From: Treponema sp.
Lineage (GTDB): Bacteria > Spirochaetota > Spirochaetia > Treponematales > Breznakiellaceae
Reading direction: 5' to 3'
Length of the DNA stretch: 13,760 nucleotides
Assembly: GCA_031283505.1 (NCBI GenBank)
Contig: JAITBO010000079.1
Span: 1-13,760, forward strand
A model generated the notes under the pieces. The model searched no databases and was not told the DNA's origin. It worked only from the letters and a program-made list of their open reading frames with translations. This document shows positions 1 through 9,000 of this stretch, piece after piece. The position numbers and the translations under genes were made by a program. Every line of letters begins with the position of its first letter. Position 1 is the stretch's first letter.

Positions 1-63
1 GTTTTTGGGTTTTTCCGGCAAAACGCGTTCGGTTAACCCCACCAAAATTTTCCCGTTTTTTGG

Positions 64-98
64 TTTTTTTTTTTTACCCCCCCCCCCCCCCCCCCCCC
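64..98. repeat. Homopolymer tract T12-A-C22
   Basis: Twelve T residues (64-75), one A, then twenty-two C residues (77-98), read directly from the sequence. On the minus strand this is a 22-G run. Long poly-G runs near promoters of Treponema pallidum surface genes are known to vary in length and change transcription. Here the tract lies about 250 bp upstream of the first lipoprotein start, further away than a run inside a promoter spacer would be. It could instead belong to the promoter region of a divergent gene left of the window. A length error from sequencing or assembly is possible. Confidence 0.9.
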
Positions 99-331
99 AC
101 GTACATCTAGACAAGAAATAGTTTTACTGTTACATTCCCGCACACATTTTTTTTCGCGTACTTTTTCTCCCGGTGGTTTTTTTTACAGCCGCATATCCGT
201 GCGCGGATCTTCCGTTACTCGTAAAGTAAGGGGAAGCGGTGGATTTCCGTTTATTATATTTTCTTATTCCCATAAAAGCAGCGCGTTAAGGCCATCCCCC
301 AAGGTGTTCTGCGGCATTGAACCGGTAAATC

Positions 332-337
332 AGGAGG
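332..337 (+). promoter_or_regulatory. Ribosome binding site of lipoprotein gene 1
   Basis: AGGAGG lies 9 nt before the ATG at 347 and fixes that start. The downstream context (AGGAGGAATAC) is close to the leaders of the other three lipoprotein genes. Confidence 0.85.
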
Positions 338-346
338 AATACTAGG

Positions 347-2602
347 ATGAAAAAATCAATAGCATTTAGTTTGGGCTTGTTCCTTTTAGCGGCTCTGGTC
401 TTTACCGGATGCCCTTCTCCGGCGGACAGCACTCCACAAGATGCGGAGGCTCCTGTTATTACCAGGCAGCCGGAGGGGGCGCTTTACAGAGAGGGGGAGG
501 CGGCGGCCCTTTCGGTGGAGGCGGAGGTTTCCGACGGCGGCGAACTTTCGTACCAGTGGTACGTTTATGCCGGGGATGACGCGGAACCAACAGCGGTTGA
601 CCATGCAACCGGCAGTACTTATAGCCCGCCTACCGCCGAGACGGGGGCAACATTGTACAGGGTGAAGGTAAGCAACACAAACACCGGGGTATCGGGGGTC
701 AAAACCGCCGAGACGTTCAGCGACACGGCGGAAATTACGGTAATCCCGGCGGACGCCGGTACCGGCTGGAGCGTGACGGCTAACGGCGTGAACGGAACGG
801 AAACCACCACGGTTCTTGCCTTTATTTTTGACGAGGATGCTGCGCTGACAAAAGATGCTATTGACGTTACCGACGGAACCGGCAGCGTTACTACCGGTAA
901 TCTTACCGGGGGCGGAAAAACCTGGTCGCTGGAGATTACCGTGACGAAAGCGGGGAGCGTAAAGGTTACGATAAACGGCGTGGAAAAGGCCGTGACGGTG
1001 TACAAGGCCGGCGCCGAGATCCCCGGTGAGCCGGCCATCACCTACAGTGTTTCGGCCAACGGCACGGTGAACACCACGAATACTACCGGTATTACGTTTA
1101 CCTTTAGCGGGGATGTTACGCTGACCAAAGATATTATTACCGTTACCGACGGAACCGGCAGCGTTACTACCGGCAGTCTTACCGGGAGCGGAAAAACCTG
1201 GATGCTGGCCCTGACCGGGGTGGCGGCCCAGGGAACTGTAACGGTTTCCATAAACAAGGAGGGTATTGAATCCAACGATAAAACCGTACGGGTGTACAAA
1301 AATCTTGCCCTGACCAAGGACATTAGGTTTACGTATACCGCTAAGGACAGTTCCGGAACGACGTTTGACCCCAGCGGCTGGGAGGGAGACGAAACCCCCG
1401 CCGAAACCTGGACCCTGGGAGCGGTTGAACAGGGGACCGTGTACTTTGCGGTGGAGAAGGAAGCGGCGCAGACGATTACCGTAGGCGGCGCCGATGCCGG
1501 CAAGGTAACCCAGGGCACGGCCGACGGCAGTACCGCGGGACCCACCCTTGGGGTATTTACCGTGGACACCAGGGATCTGGTGTTTGACGGCGGGGCCCGG
1601 ACCTTTACCCTGGGGGTAGCCGAAGACGGCGTTGCCCCCAAAACCGTGACCGTAACCCTGAAGGTAGAGCCCCATCTAACCGGCGCGGCGGTCTTTAGGG
1701 TAGCCTGGCCCCAAACCCCGGCGGCTCCGTACGCCGACCTGACCGACGCGGTAACGCTGATCCGCCTTGATACCGCCAGGGGTACCCCTACCGGGAATAT
1801 CCCCGCCGAATTTACCGCCTTGCTGGATGCCATAGCATGGGTGGACCGCAACACCATGGCCAACACCGACTACCTGATACGGGTGGAACAGGACGTGACC
1901 GATCTGCCCAGGATTTATTTTACCGGCAGGAATGTGGAAAACATAACCGTACGGCTGCGGGGAACCAAAAACGGCCCCTGGATACTCGGGAACAACGACT
2001 TTCCTCCGAACGATGCGCGGAGTGTATATTATAACAGCGCCATAATTTCTTCGTCCAGTGTGGGTAGCGGGACCACTCCGGTGGGCGTATTTTTCCATAT
2101 TGGCGGGAGCAATATTACCAATAAAATAACTTTTGTCCTGGAAAACAACATTATTGTGAAAGGCATCGGCAAAGGAAGCCCCTCGCAAAGTAAATCGTAT
2201 TGTTCCTTATTCCAGGTAACCACTAACGCTACCCTGGTGATGAAGAAAGGATCAACGATAAGCGAATATACCGCCACCAAAGAGGATGGGAATTTTTGTC
2301 CTGTTTATATAACCGTATCATCCAATAATACTTCGAAGGATCCGAGACAACACGGACATATTCGTATTGAGGGGGGGGCTATAACGGACTGCACATTTAA
2401 TACCGGCAAAGCCCATTTGATCGGCTTTTCCTCCGGGGAAAACAATATCAGCGCCGGGGCTTTTTACAAGGCCGAGTCTACGCCGGATAACCCGATCCTC
2501 ATACAGGATAACAGCGATACTGTGGTTTACTTCAATGTGGGCGCTTCATCTAACACCACATTTTATGATATTAGCGGCAGCGCCGAAATAAGTAAGCCTT
2601 AG
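347..2602 (+). CDS. Surface lipoprotein with Ig-like domains and beta-helix-like C-terminus
   Basis: Predicted 751-residue lipoprotein. The N-terminus is a short basic, hydrophobic signal ending in FTGC, with lipidated Cys22. Residues 35-132 look like an Ig-like domain, with a central SYQWYV tryptophan strand and a late YRVKVSN strand. Two tandem domains follow (about 140-222 and 231-320). They share the pattern SVxANG, TKDxIxVTDGTGSVTTG, LTGxGKTW and end in VxVYK, an Ig-like repeat common in large treponemal proteins. After a further beta-rich stretch, residues about 442-751 alternate short hydrophobic strands with Asn/Gly/Ser turns (IRIEGGAITDC, NNIIVKG), suggesting a right-handed beta-helix. 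No enzyme motif is seen. The likely role is surface display, adhesion or polysaccharide contact, by inference from architecture. A G8 run at 2371-2378 lies inside the helix region and could slip. It is the first of four adjacent lipoprotein genes. Confidence 0.9.
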   Translation: MKKSIAFSLGLFLLAALVFTGCPSPADSTPQDAEAPVITRQPEGALYREGEAAALSVEAEVSDGGELSYQWYVYAGDDAEPTAVDHATGSTYSPPTAETGATLYRVKVSNTNTGVSGVKTAETFSDTAEITVIPADAGTGWSVTANGVNGTETTTVLAFIFDEDAALTKDAIDVTDGTGSVTTGNLTGGGKTWSLEITVTKAGSVKVTINGVEKAVTVYKAGAEIPGEPAITYSVSANGTVNTTNTTGITFTFSGDVTLTKDIITVTDGTGSVTTGSLTGSGKTWMLALTGVAAQGTVTVSINKEGIESNDKTVRVYKNLALTKDIRFTYTAKDSSGTTFDPSGWEGDETPAETWTLGAVEQGTVYFAVEKEAAQTITVGGADAGKVTQGTADGSTAGPTLGVFTVDTRDLVFDGGARTFTLGVAEDGVAPKTVTVTLKVEPHLTGAAVFRVAWPQTPAAPYADLTDAVTLIRLDTARGTPTGNIPAEFTALLDAIAWVDRNTMANTDYLIRVEQDVTDLPRIYFTGRNVENITVRLRGTKNGPWILGNNDFPPNDARSVYYNSAIISSSSVGSGTTPVGVFFHIGGSNITNKITFVLENNIIVKGIGKGSPSQSKSYCSLFQVTTNATLVMKKGSTISEYTATKEDGNFCPVYITVSSNNTSKDPRQHGHIRIEGGAITDCTFNTGKAHLIGFSSGENNISAGAFYKAESTPDNPILIQDNSDTVVYFNVGASSNTTFYDISGSAEISKP
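865..1173 (+). repeat. Tandem Ig-domain repeat with a 33-nt identical block
   Basis: The two adjacent Ig-like domains of the first lipoprotein share an identical 33-nt block at 865-897 and 1141-1173 (offset 276 nt, a multiple of three), encoding VTDGTGSVTTG and flanking codons. Flanking sequence is more diverged. This indicates duplication of a domain within the gene or local gene conversion. Confidence 0.8.
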
Positions 2603-2620
2603 GCTAATTAAAGCTGAAGC

Positions 2621-2636
2621 CGCCGGGGAACCGGCG
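2621..2636 (+). other. Short GC hairpin after lipoprotein gene 1
   Basis: CGCCGG, loop GGAA, CCGGCG: a perfect six-pair stem with a tetraloop, 18 nt after the stop codon. No T run follows, so it is not a typical intrinsic terminator. It may stabilise the mRNA end between genes 1 and 2 or be a weak pause site. A second small inverted repeat, AGCC-TTA-GGCT (2595-2605), overlaps the stop codon. Confidence 0.4.
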
Positions 2637-2680
2637 AAACTTTGGGCCGGTGCTTGTGATTATTTAAGCGGTTAGGTTCT

Positions 2681-2687
2681 AAGGAGG
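2681..2687 (+). promoter_or_regulatory. Ribosome binding site of lipoprotein gene 2
   Basis: AAGGAGG lies 8 nt before the ATG at 2696. It favours that ATG over the second ATG at 2699. Confidence 0.85.
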
Positions 2688-2695
2688 AGTATACC

Positions 2696-4840
2696 ATGAT
2701 GGCTTTACGAAGGGTCCGGCGTTTCGCCGGAATCGCCGCACTTGTTTTGGGGGCATCCCTGTGGATTTCCTGTGTCCAGCCGCCGGGCCCGGAAACGAAA
2801 AACGGTACGGGGACGGAGGAAGACGGGAACCAAACCGGGGACGGAACTAAAAACGAAACCGGGGCTGAAAGCGAAGACGAAGACGAAAAGGCACATGAAG
2901 ACGAAACGGAAACCGATAAGGAGGAGGAGACGGAGGAAAACGGGGAAGATCCCCCGGTTGTAACTCTTACGGGGATCACGATCCTCTCTACTCCGGAGAT
3001 CACGATTTACGCCAGGAACCAAGCCTTTGATCCCGCCGGTCTTGTGGTGGCCTGGGTCTACAATGACCGAAGTACCAAGGTAATGAGCGATTCGGAATAC
3101 ACCCTGGACGAACCGGATATGAGCGAATCCGGCCCCAAACGGATCAAGGTTTACGCCGGGGGGTTTGAGGCCAGGTTTGGTATCAATGTTTTGAATACCG
3201 ACAAGACCCTTTTATCCGTCAGCGTAAGCGGCCCGTCTAACAAGGTTCAGGACTTGGGCCTGCCCTTTAACCAAACGGGCCTCGCGGTTACCGGCGCTTT
3301 CTCCGACGGCAGTACCGAAAACCTGACGCCCTACTCGGTTATCGTAGGCTATGACCGGTACAAGCGCGGCCCCCAGGACATAAGCGTCAAGGTAAACCGC
3401 AAAACCGTTCCCATCGAAGGCATCGTTACCCGTATCGGCGCGGCTGCGACGGTAAGTATTAACGCCCCCCGGTGGTCGGGGATAATCAACAGCGCGCCCG
3501 GCGCACACAAAAACGTCTATATCAAGGGCGAAGCCATGACAGCGGAAAACTGTAATATCAAGCTGACAGTCAAGCCCGGCGGCGGCGTGGAGAACATCAC
3601 TCTGACCTACGCCAACGGCCGCATACTGCCGGAAGAGATTACAGCCGGTATTACCGGCTACAATCCCCTTACGCTGGGGAAACAGGCGGCCGTTTTTACC
3701 CTGGATGGCAGGCGCTTCGATCTTACCCTGTACGTGGTAGACACCGAGCCCGTGGTCTGGTTCGACTACGGCTATACGCGCCACGACGGGGACCCGGAGG
3801 GCGAGGGCAGGTACAACAACGCAAGCATCACCGGGGGAAACTACTACGCCAAACCGGGTGAAACCCTGATCATCGCGCCGGTACGGTATCTGGTGGGTTA
3901 CAACGCCGATCATAGCGATGCTGGGGCGACGTACACCTGGACCGTTTCGGGAGGCATCTATACTACTTCACGCGGCGGGGAATTTCTGCACTTTACACCT
4001 GCCGCCGCCGGGACCTACAACATCAGCGTAGACGTTACAGGCAAAAGCTACGTTACCGGGCAGAACATCACCAAAACCGCCTCCACAAAGATAGTCTGTT
4101 TTGACAACAACCCGCCGGGGGTACCCATCAAACTGACAATTAATAACTTCGGCCCCGGCCAGTACGCGGAAAGCGGGAGCGGCTACGGCTGGAGCCTGGG
4201 TAGCCTGGGGGGCTACCGGGTGTGGAGCGTGGAACACCGGTCCAGCTACAAGATAACGGGCAACGGGTCTACCGGCTGGGAGGAAGCCGGGATAGTCTGG
4301 GCGCAGGAGGACCGGAACGGCAACGGCCTGCCGGACGAGACCTGGTACGAACTGCGGGGCGGCGACGACGACAATTCGGCCTATAACGGCCAGATAACCC
4401 GCCGTTACGCTATCCGGTATTTCGATGCGTCAAGCGGAGCCGTGGTCGACGAGTACGGCCAGACTATCCGGGAAATCTACTGGACCGATTCCAAAGGCCG
4501 CAGCGGATACCTGCCCGGCGGCTGGCCTTCCGACTGGGGCGTTACAGGCCACTGGGTAACGTACACCTGCACCATGCTGCGAGATACCGGCGTATTCGAT
4601 ACCTACGGCCTCTACAGCCCACTCATGGGCACCGGCTACGTGGACGGCGTGGGGGACACCTTCTACATCAACACTGCCATGGACTCTGACGGTAAGCCTG
4701 TTACCCTTACGGCGGTGCGGTTTCTCAAGGTACAGACCGCGCTTTTTCGCTACGGCACTGATTGCGGATACGGCGACATATCCACGGAGATAAAGAGCGC
4801 GGACTTTACGGGCCAACTGACGAATCCAAGCCCGAAGTAA
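2696..4840 (+). CDS. PKD-type cell-surface lipoprotein with acidic linker
   Basis: Predicted 714-residue lipoprotein. The signal ends LGASLWISC (Cys26); the lipobox is relaxed (Leu at -4), as spirochaetes tolerate. Residues 33-87 form an extreme Glu/Asp/Thr/Gly/Lys low-complexity linker, probably a stalk. Residues 88-166 and about 169-247 look like two bacterial Ig-like group 3 domains (first: AFDPAGLVV, YNDRST). Residues about 349-467 resemble a PKD-like domain (ATYTWTVSGG, FTPAAAGTYNISV). The C-terminal third has IVWAQEDRNGNGLPDETWYEL (about 533-553), whose D-x-N-x-N-G-x-x-D core suits a calcium-binding loop, and ends with VRFLKVQT and GDISTEI (about 674-699). I recall this C-terminal set from PKD-type 'cell surface proteins' of Bacteroidetes, where it sits in outer-membrane uptake loci. 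Function is unknown; a surface binding role is inferred. Confidence 0.88.
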   Translation: MMALRRVRRFAGIAALVLGASLWISCVQPPGPETKNGTGTEEDGNQTGDGTKNETGAESEDEDEKAHEDETETDKEEETEENGEDPPVVTLTGITILSTPEITIYARNQAFDPAGLVVAWVYNDRSTKVMSDSEYTLDEPDMSESGPKRIKVYAGGFEARFGINVLNTDKTLLSVSVSGPSNKVQDLGLPFNQTGLAVTGAFSDGSTENLTPYSVIVGYDRYKRGPQDISVKVNRKTVPIEGIVTRIGAAATVSINAPRWSGIINSAPGAHKNVYIKGEAMTAENCNIKLTVKPGGGVENITLTYANGRILPEEITAGITGYNPLTLGKQAAVFTLDGRRFDLTLYVVDTEPVVWFDYGYTRHDGDPEGEGRYNNASITGGNYYAKPGETLIIAPVRYLVGYNADHSDAGATYTWTVSGGIYTTSRGGEFLHFTPAAAGTYNISVDVTGKSYVTGQNITKTASTKIVCFDNNPPGVPIKLTINNFGPGQYAESGSGYGWSLGSLGGYRVWSVEHRSSYKITGNGSTGWEEAGIVWAQEDRNGNGLPDETWYELRGGDDDNSAYNGQITRRYAIRYFDASSGAVVDEYGQTIREIYWTDSKGRSGYLPGGWPSDWGVTGHWVTYTCTMLRDTGVFDTYGLYSPLMGTGYVDGVGDTFYINTAMDSDGKPVTLTAVRFLKVQTALFRYGTDCGYGDISTEIKSADFTGQLTNPSPK

Positions 4841-4865
4841 CAGTTAGCAATGCGGAAAGAAAGAC

Positions 4866-4938
4866 GGCCCCCGGATTCAAACCATGACATGCCAGTCGAC
4901 GGACGTTGTCCGGTCCGGTTTGAACGGGGGGCCTTTTT
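4866..4938 (+). terminator. Long-stem terminator or attenuator before lipoprotein gene 3
   Basis: Left arm GGCCCCCGGATTCAAACC (4866-4883) pairs with GGTTTGAACGGGGGGCC (4917-4933) with one small internal mismatch or bulge, followed by five T residues (4934-4938). The 33-nt loop holds a smaller GGAC-GTT-GTCC hairpin (4901-4911). The structure starts 25 nt after the stop of gene 2 and ends only 30 nt before the start of gene 3. It therefore either ends the gene 2 transcript or acts as an attenuator in the leader of gene 3. Confidence 0.75.
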
Positions 4939-4954
4939 CCATTGTATTCCATGT

Positions 4955-4962
4955 TAAGGAGG
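4955..4962 (+). promoter_or_regulatory. Ribosome binding site of lipoprotein gene 3
   Basis: TAAGGAGG, 6 nt before the ATG at 4969, decides the start. An upstream in-frame TTG at 4942 would put this site inside the coding region and spoil the signal peptide, so it is not used. Confidence 0.85.
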
Positions 4963-4968
4963 AATACC

Positions 4969-6006
4969 ATGAAAATATTATTTATAAGGACCGCCGTTTT
5001 TGTTATGGCGGCGGTTTTATATCTTACCGGGTGCCCTTCATCGACGGGCCCGGGAGGCGATCCGGTACGGGAAACGGCGGACGCCTATAAAACGGCCCAC
5101 GCCCTGGCGCTGGGCAAGACCGTTGATGTCGTTACGGCCGGTGACGAGGCCGTTGTAAACGCGGCCTTGGAGGCGTACGAAGCCCTGAGCGCGGAGGTAA
5201 AGGCCCTGCTGGGCGCGGAAAAGACCCTGCTGGAGAGCCTTAAAGCAAAAATCGATGAATTGAAAGCCGGCGGCGGCGATCCGGTGCGGGAAGCGGCGGA
5301 CGCCTATAAAACGGCCCATGCCCTGGCGCTGGGCAAGACCGTTGATACCGTTACGGCCGGTGACGAGGCCGTTGTAAACGCGGCCCTGGGCGCGTACGAA
5401 GCCCTGAGCGCGGAGGTAAAAGCCCTGCTGGGCGCGGAAAAGGCCCTGCTGGAGAGCCTTAAAGCAAAGATCGATGAATTGAAGGGCGGCGGCGATCCGG
5501 TGCGGGAAGCGGCGGACGCCTTTAAGACGGCCCACGCCGTTGCGCTGGGCAAGCTCGCCGCTACCGTTACGGTAGGAGACGATGCCGCTGTAACCGCGGC
5601 TCTGGGTGCGTACGAAGCCCTGGGCGCGGAGGTAAAGGCCCTGCTGGGCGCGGAAAAGGCCCTGCTGGAGAGCCTTAAAGCAAGGATCGATGAATTGAAA
5701 GGTCCGGGGAGCGGCAAGATCTTTACCATCTGGCCCGATGAAGACGGGAAGCTTTTGAGCGATATTCCCGCGTCTTTCGTTATCTCAAAAAGTAACCGGG
5801 AGACCCTTACCATAGAGGCGGCGGAAGGCCTGACCGATATCCGGTGGTCCCTGAACGGGGGGGATATTCCTGACCCAAGGGGATCCGCCCGGAAAATTAC
5901 CATTGAAGCGGTTTCGTATGTTCCGGCACCCTACACACTGGGCCTGTACGTGAAAAAGGGCGTGGTTCCCTATTCGATCACTATCAGTTTTACCGTGAAC
6001 AACTAA
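4969..6006 (+). CDS. Lipoprotein with three helical stalk repeats
   Basis: Predicted 345 residues. The signal peptide ends VLYLTGC with lipidated Cys22, a good lipobox. Residues 30-102, 103-174 and 175-245 are three near-identical repeats of 71-73 residues, each beginning GGDPVRE, continuing through LGKT and AYEALSAEVKALLG, and ending LLESLKAKIDELK. They are rich in Ala, Leu, Lys and Glu in helical spacing. This looks like a helical-bundle spacer similar in character to FIVAR-type repeats, but I cannot assign the family firmly. Residues about 247-345 form a beta-rich C-terminal domain (IRWSLNGGDIP, YSITISFTVNN) of a type often seen at the end of treponemal surface proteins. The likely job is to hold the terminal domain away from the membrane. 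The stop codon overlaps the RBS of the next gene, so the two are probably coupled. Confidence 0.9.
   Translation: MKILFIRTAVFVMAAVLYLTGCPSSTGPGGDPVRETADAYKTAHALALGKTVDVVTAGDEAVVNAALEAYEALSAEVKALLGAEKTLLESLKAKIDELKAGGGDPVREAADAYKTAHALALGKTVDTVTAGDEAVVNAALGAYEALSAEVKALLGAEKALLESLKAKIDELKGGGDPVREAADAFKTAHAVALGKLAATVTVGDDAAVTAALGAYEALGAEVKALLGAEKALLESLKARIDELKGPGSGKIFTIWPDEDGKLLSDIPASFVISKSNRETLTIEAAEGLTDIRWSLNGGDIPDPRGSARKITIEAVSYVPAPYTLGLYVKKGVVPYSITISFTVNN
5056..5703 (+). repeat. Three in-frame tandem repeats of about 216 bp
   Basis: Units at 5056-5274 (219 nt), 5275-5490 (216 nt) and 5491-5703. All lengths are multiples of three, so unit gain or loss keeps the frame. Units 1 and 2 are nearly identical; unit 3 differs more in its central part (KLAATVTVGDDAAV). 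This indicates a recent duplication of one unit. Confidence 0.92.
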
Positions 6007-6011
6007 GGAGG
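6004..6011 (+). promoter_or_regulatory. Ribosome binding site of lipoprotein gene 4, overlapping a stop codon
   Basis: TAAGGAGG begins with the TAA stop of the preceding gene (6004-6006) and lies 7 nt before the ATG at 6019. Terminating ribosomes would sit on this site, favouring coupled translation. Confidence 0.85.
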
Positions 6012-6018
6012 CATAACC

Positions 6019-9000
6019 ATGAAAAACTATTTCGGTATAGTAAAGACCGCCGCGGCGGCCCTGGGTTTGCTGCTTTTTGCGGCCTGTATGAACCCTGTAC
6101 TGACGCCCCGCCCTAAGGAAGAGGTTGTTTTTGCCGAAGGGCAAGGCGTGGTCCGTATCGGGACCGGCGCCGGGGCGGCGCGGACCGCCATACCTGAAGC
6201 GGTATTCCATCGCTACGAGTATTTTTTTTCCAAAGATGGGGGGGCGTCCGTGCCCAAGACGCCGGCGGGAGCGGACGCGGTATTTGCGCTGGACCCCGGA
6301 ACTTGGCGCGTTACGGTTAAGGCTTTTATGGGCGACGGGGCGGCGACCCTGGCAGCCCAGGGCGAGGAGGACTTCTCCATAACCGGGGGGGAGGAAACAG
6401 AGGTTAGGGTAAGGCTCCATCCGGTGACAGGCGAGGGAAGGGGGACCCTGAATTATACCCTGACCTACCCCGCCACGGCCACGGTAAGCGCCTTTACCCT
6501 GACCCTGCTTATGGATGAGACCGATACCGATCTGACAAACGGCGCCGTTACAGACGGGACATCTCATACGGGAACCGTCACCCCTGTTTCGGGCTACTAC
6601 CTGGCCCGGGCAAGCCTGGTAAAAGAGGGCATCCCGAGGGAAAAGACCGAAGTGGTACATATCTACAAAAACATGACCACGGCTCTTGAACTGGAATTTG
6701 TTGACGATGACTTTAAAGCCATTGTAGTGGTGAGCAGCGCGGACAGCGGCCCCGGCACCCTGCGGGCGGCCCTGGAAGCGGTAAAAACGGCGGGGGGCGC
6801 GATTGCGATCGATCTGCCGGCCAACGACCGGGTTATCACCCTGAGTTCCGATCTGCCCGCAATAACCAAGAGTGTCGTTATTGAAGGAGGCGGTGCGACC
6901 CTGACCCGGAACGGTTTTACGCCAAGTAGCACCACCCAGCTTTTGCGTATCACCGGCGCTGCCGTGGAAGTCCGTATCAGCCGCCTCCACTTTAAGGGGG
7001 GCAGAGCGACCACCAATGGCGGGGCGATTAATAACGCGGGAAAGCTCAGCCTGGAATCCTGTATTTTTAGCGATAATACAACAAACAACGGTTCTTCAAA
7101 CACTCTGGGCGGAGCTGTATATACCAGCGGTACCGGCAGTAGTTTAACCGTTTCAGGGTGTACCTTCTATGGAAACCGCGCGGCAGGCTCCAGCTCCAAC
7201 TCCGGCGGGGCGATCTATCAAGCCAGCGGAACCCTTAAACTGACCGGGAATGTTTTCTGGGAAAGTACCGGGGGTTCGTATCCCGTGGTTCAAGCCGCGG
7301 GCGGAACCGCTACATCCGGCGGGTTCAACGTTTCACAATCCTCGAGTAGCGGCTGGACTTTCTCGAACGGTGATAAACGAGCCTACTCCCTGCCCGTCAG
7401 TTCCGTCAGCCTTAGGCCCATTGGGGGCGGCGAGGCGATAAGCGTAATCGCCGCAAGACCGGCGGGCTACCCGGTAACGGACTTCTACGGCGATCCCATA
7501 CCGGAATCGAACGCGGCGGCCGGGGCGATACAGACGGCGACCGGGACGGGGGGGTATATTCTGAATTACGCCCCGACGGGCCCCGGTACGGTAACGGTCA
7601 CAAGCGGCACGGTAGACGCCGACGGTTTAAGCAGCGGCGACGTGACTCTGACGGCTTCGCCCGACGGCAACGGGATATTCCGGTACTGGACCCTGGGCGG
7701 GACAATGCAGGGGGAACAAACAACCCAGTTTACCGTAAACATGGACGCACACAAAACCGTGCGGGCGGTGTTTTACATTCAGGTAACAAGCGCCGGCGAT
7801 ACCGGACCCGGAAGCCTCAGGGAAACTTTGGATATGGCAGCCGACGGCACCGGGATCGTCCTCCCCGCGGGTCAGACCATCACCCTGAGCACCGCTCTGC
7901 CCGCGATAAACAAAAGTATGGTTATTGAGGGGAACGGGGCGACTCTGACCCCGAGCGGTACGTCGTTCAGTGGCGGATTTTTGAGTATCACCGGCGGCGC
8001 TGCCGCGGAAGTCCGTATCAGCCGCCTCCGCTTTAAGGGGGGGGCGATTAACAACAGTGGAAGGCTCACCCTGGAATCCTGTATCTTCAGCGATAATACG
8101 TCCACTTCCAGCGCCGGCGCCGTATATACCAGCGGCTCCGACGGTAGTTTAATCGTTTCAGGTTGTACCTTCTATGGAAACCGCGGGACTTACGGAGGGG
8201 CGATCTATCAATCCACCGGAGGAGGATCTCTTAAGCTGACCGGGAATATTTTTTGGGGGAATACCGGGACTCGTGTGGTTTATAAAGAGTCTGGAACCGT
8301 TACATCCGGCGGGTTTAACGTCTCCGACAAGGCCGGCAACACGGGGACGGGGGGCAGCGGCTGGGGTTTCACGAACGGCGATAAACGGGCCACGTCCCCG
8401 GTAGTCAGTTCCGTCAGCTTTAGACCCATTGGGGGCGGCGAGGCGATAAGCGTAATCGCCGCAAGGCCGGCGGGCTACCCGGTAACGGACTTCTACGGCG
8501 ATCCCATACCGGAAGTGGGCGCGGCGGCCGGGGCGGCGCAGACGGCGACACAGGCGGGGGGGTATATTCTGAATTACGCCCCGACAGGGCCCGGTACGAT
8601 AACGGTCACAAGCGGCACGGTAGACGCAGACGGTGTAAGCAGCGGCACCGTAACCCTGACGGCTTCGCCCGCCGGCAACGGGGTATTCCGGTACTGGATA
8701 CTGGACGGGACAAAGCAGGGGGAACAAGCAACCCCAACGCAGTTTACCGTGAACATGGACGCACACAAAACCGTGCGGGCGATGTTTTACACTCAGGTAA
8801 CAAGTACCGGCAACACCGGACCCGGAAGTCTGCGGGAAATCCTGGCCGCCGTGAATAGCGGTGAGGGGATCGTCCTCCCCTCGGGTCAAACCATCACCCT
8901 GAACACCGCTCTGCCCGCGATAGCTAAGAGTATTGTTATTGAGGGGAACGGGGCGACCCTCCAGAACGGTATTACGCCGGGCCAGGGAAGCCGGCTTTTG

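Larger units (their letters stand above)
1..346. other. Non-coding leader region, rich in homopolymers
   Basis: I see no convincing gene here on either strand. The stretch is dominated by T-rich and C-rich runs: T12 at 64-75, C22 at 77-98, T8 at 147-154 and T8 at 177-184. A small inverted repeat (ATCCG, loop TGCG, CGGAT) lies at 195-208. An AT-rich patch at 250-262 contains TATATT (255-260), a possible -10 box for the first lipoprotein gene, but no acceptable -35 box is visible, so the promoter is only a guess. An upstream gene on the minus strand, outside the window, could also use this region as its leader. Confidence 0.6.

Noticed and set aside
386..1675. Long minus-strand reading frame of 429 codons opposite the first lipoprotein
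   Set aside because: It mirrors a GC-rich, repetitive gene with clear lipoprotein signal and RBS on the plus strand. The minus product has no RBS or recognisable domain.
4942..4968. Upstream TTG start for lipoprotein gene 3
   Set aside because: It would place the TAAGGAGG site within the coding region and add MYSMLRRNT before a perfect signal peptide.
5785..6990. Minus-strand frame of 401 codons across the gene 3/gene 4 junction
   Set aside because: It crosses two well-supported plus-strand genes, and its sequence is a low-complexity shadow with Arg/Gly bias.
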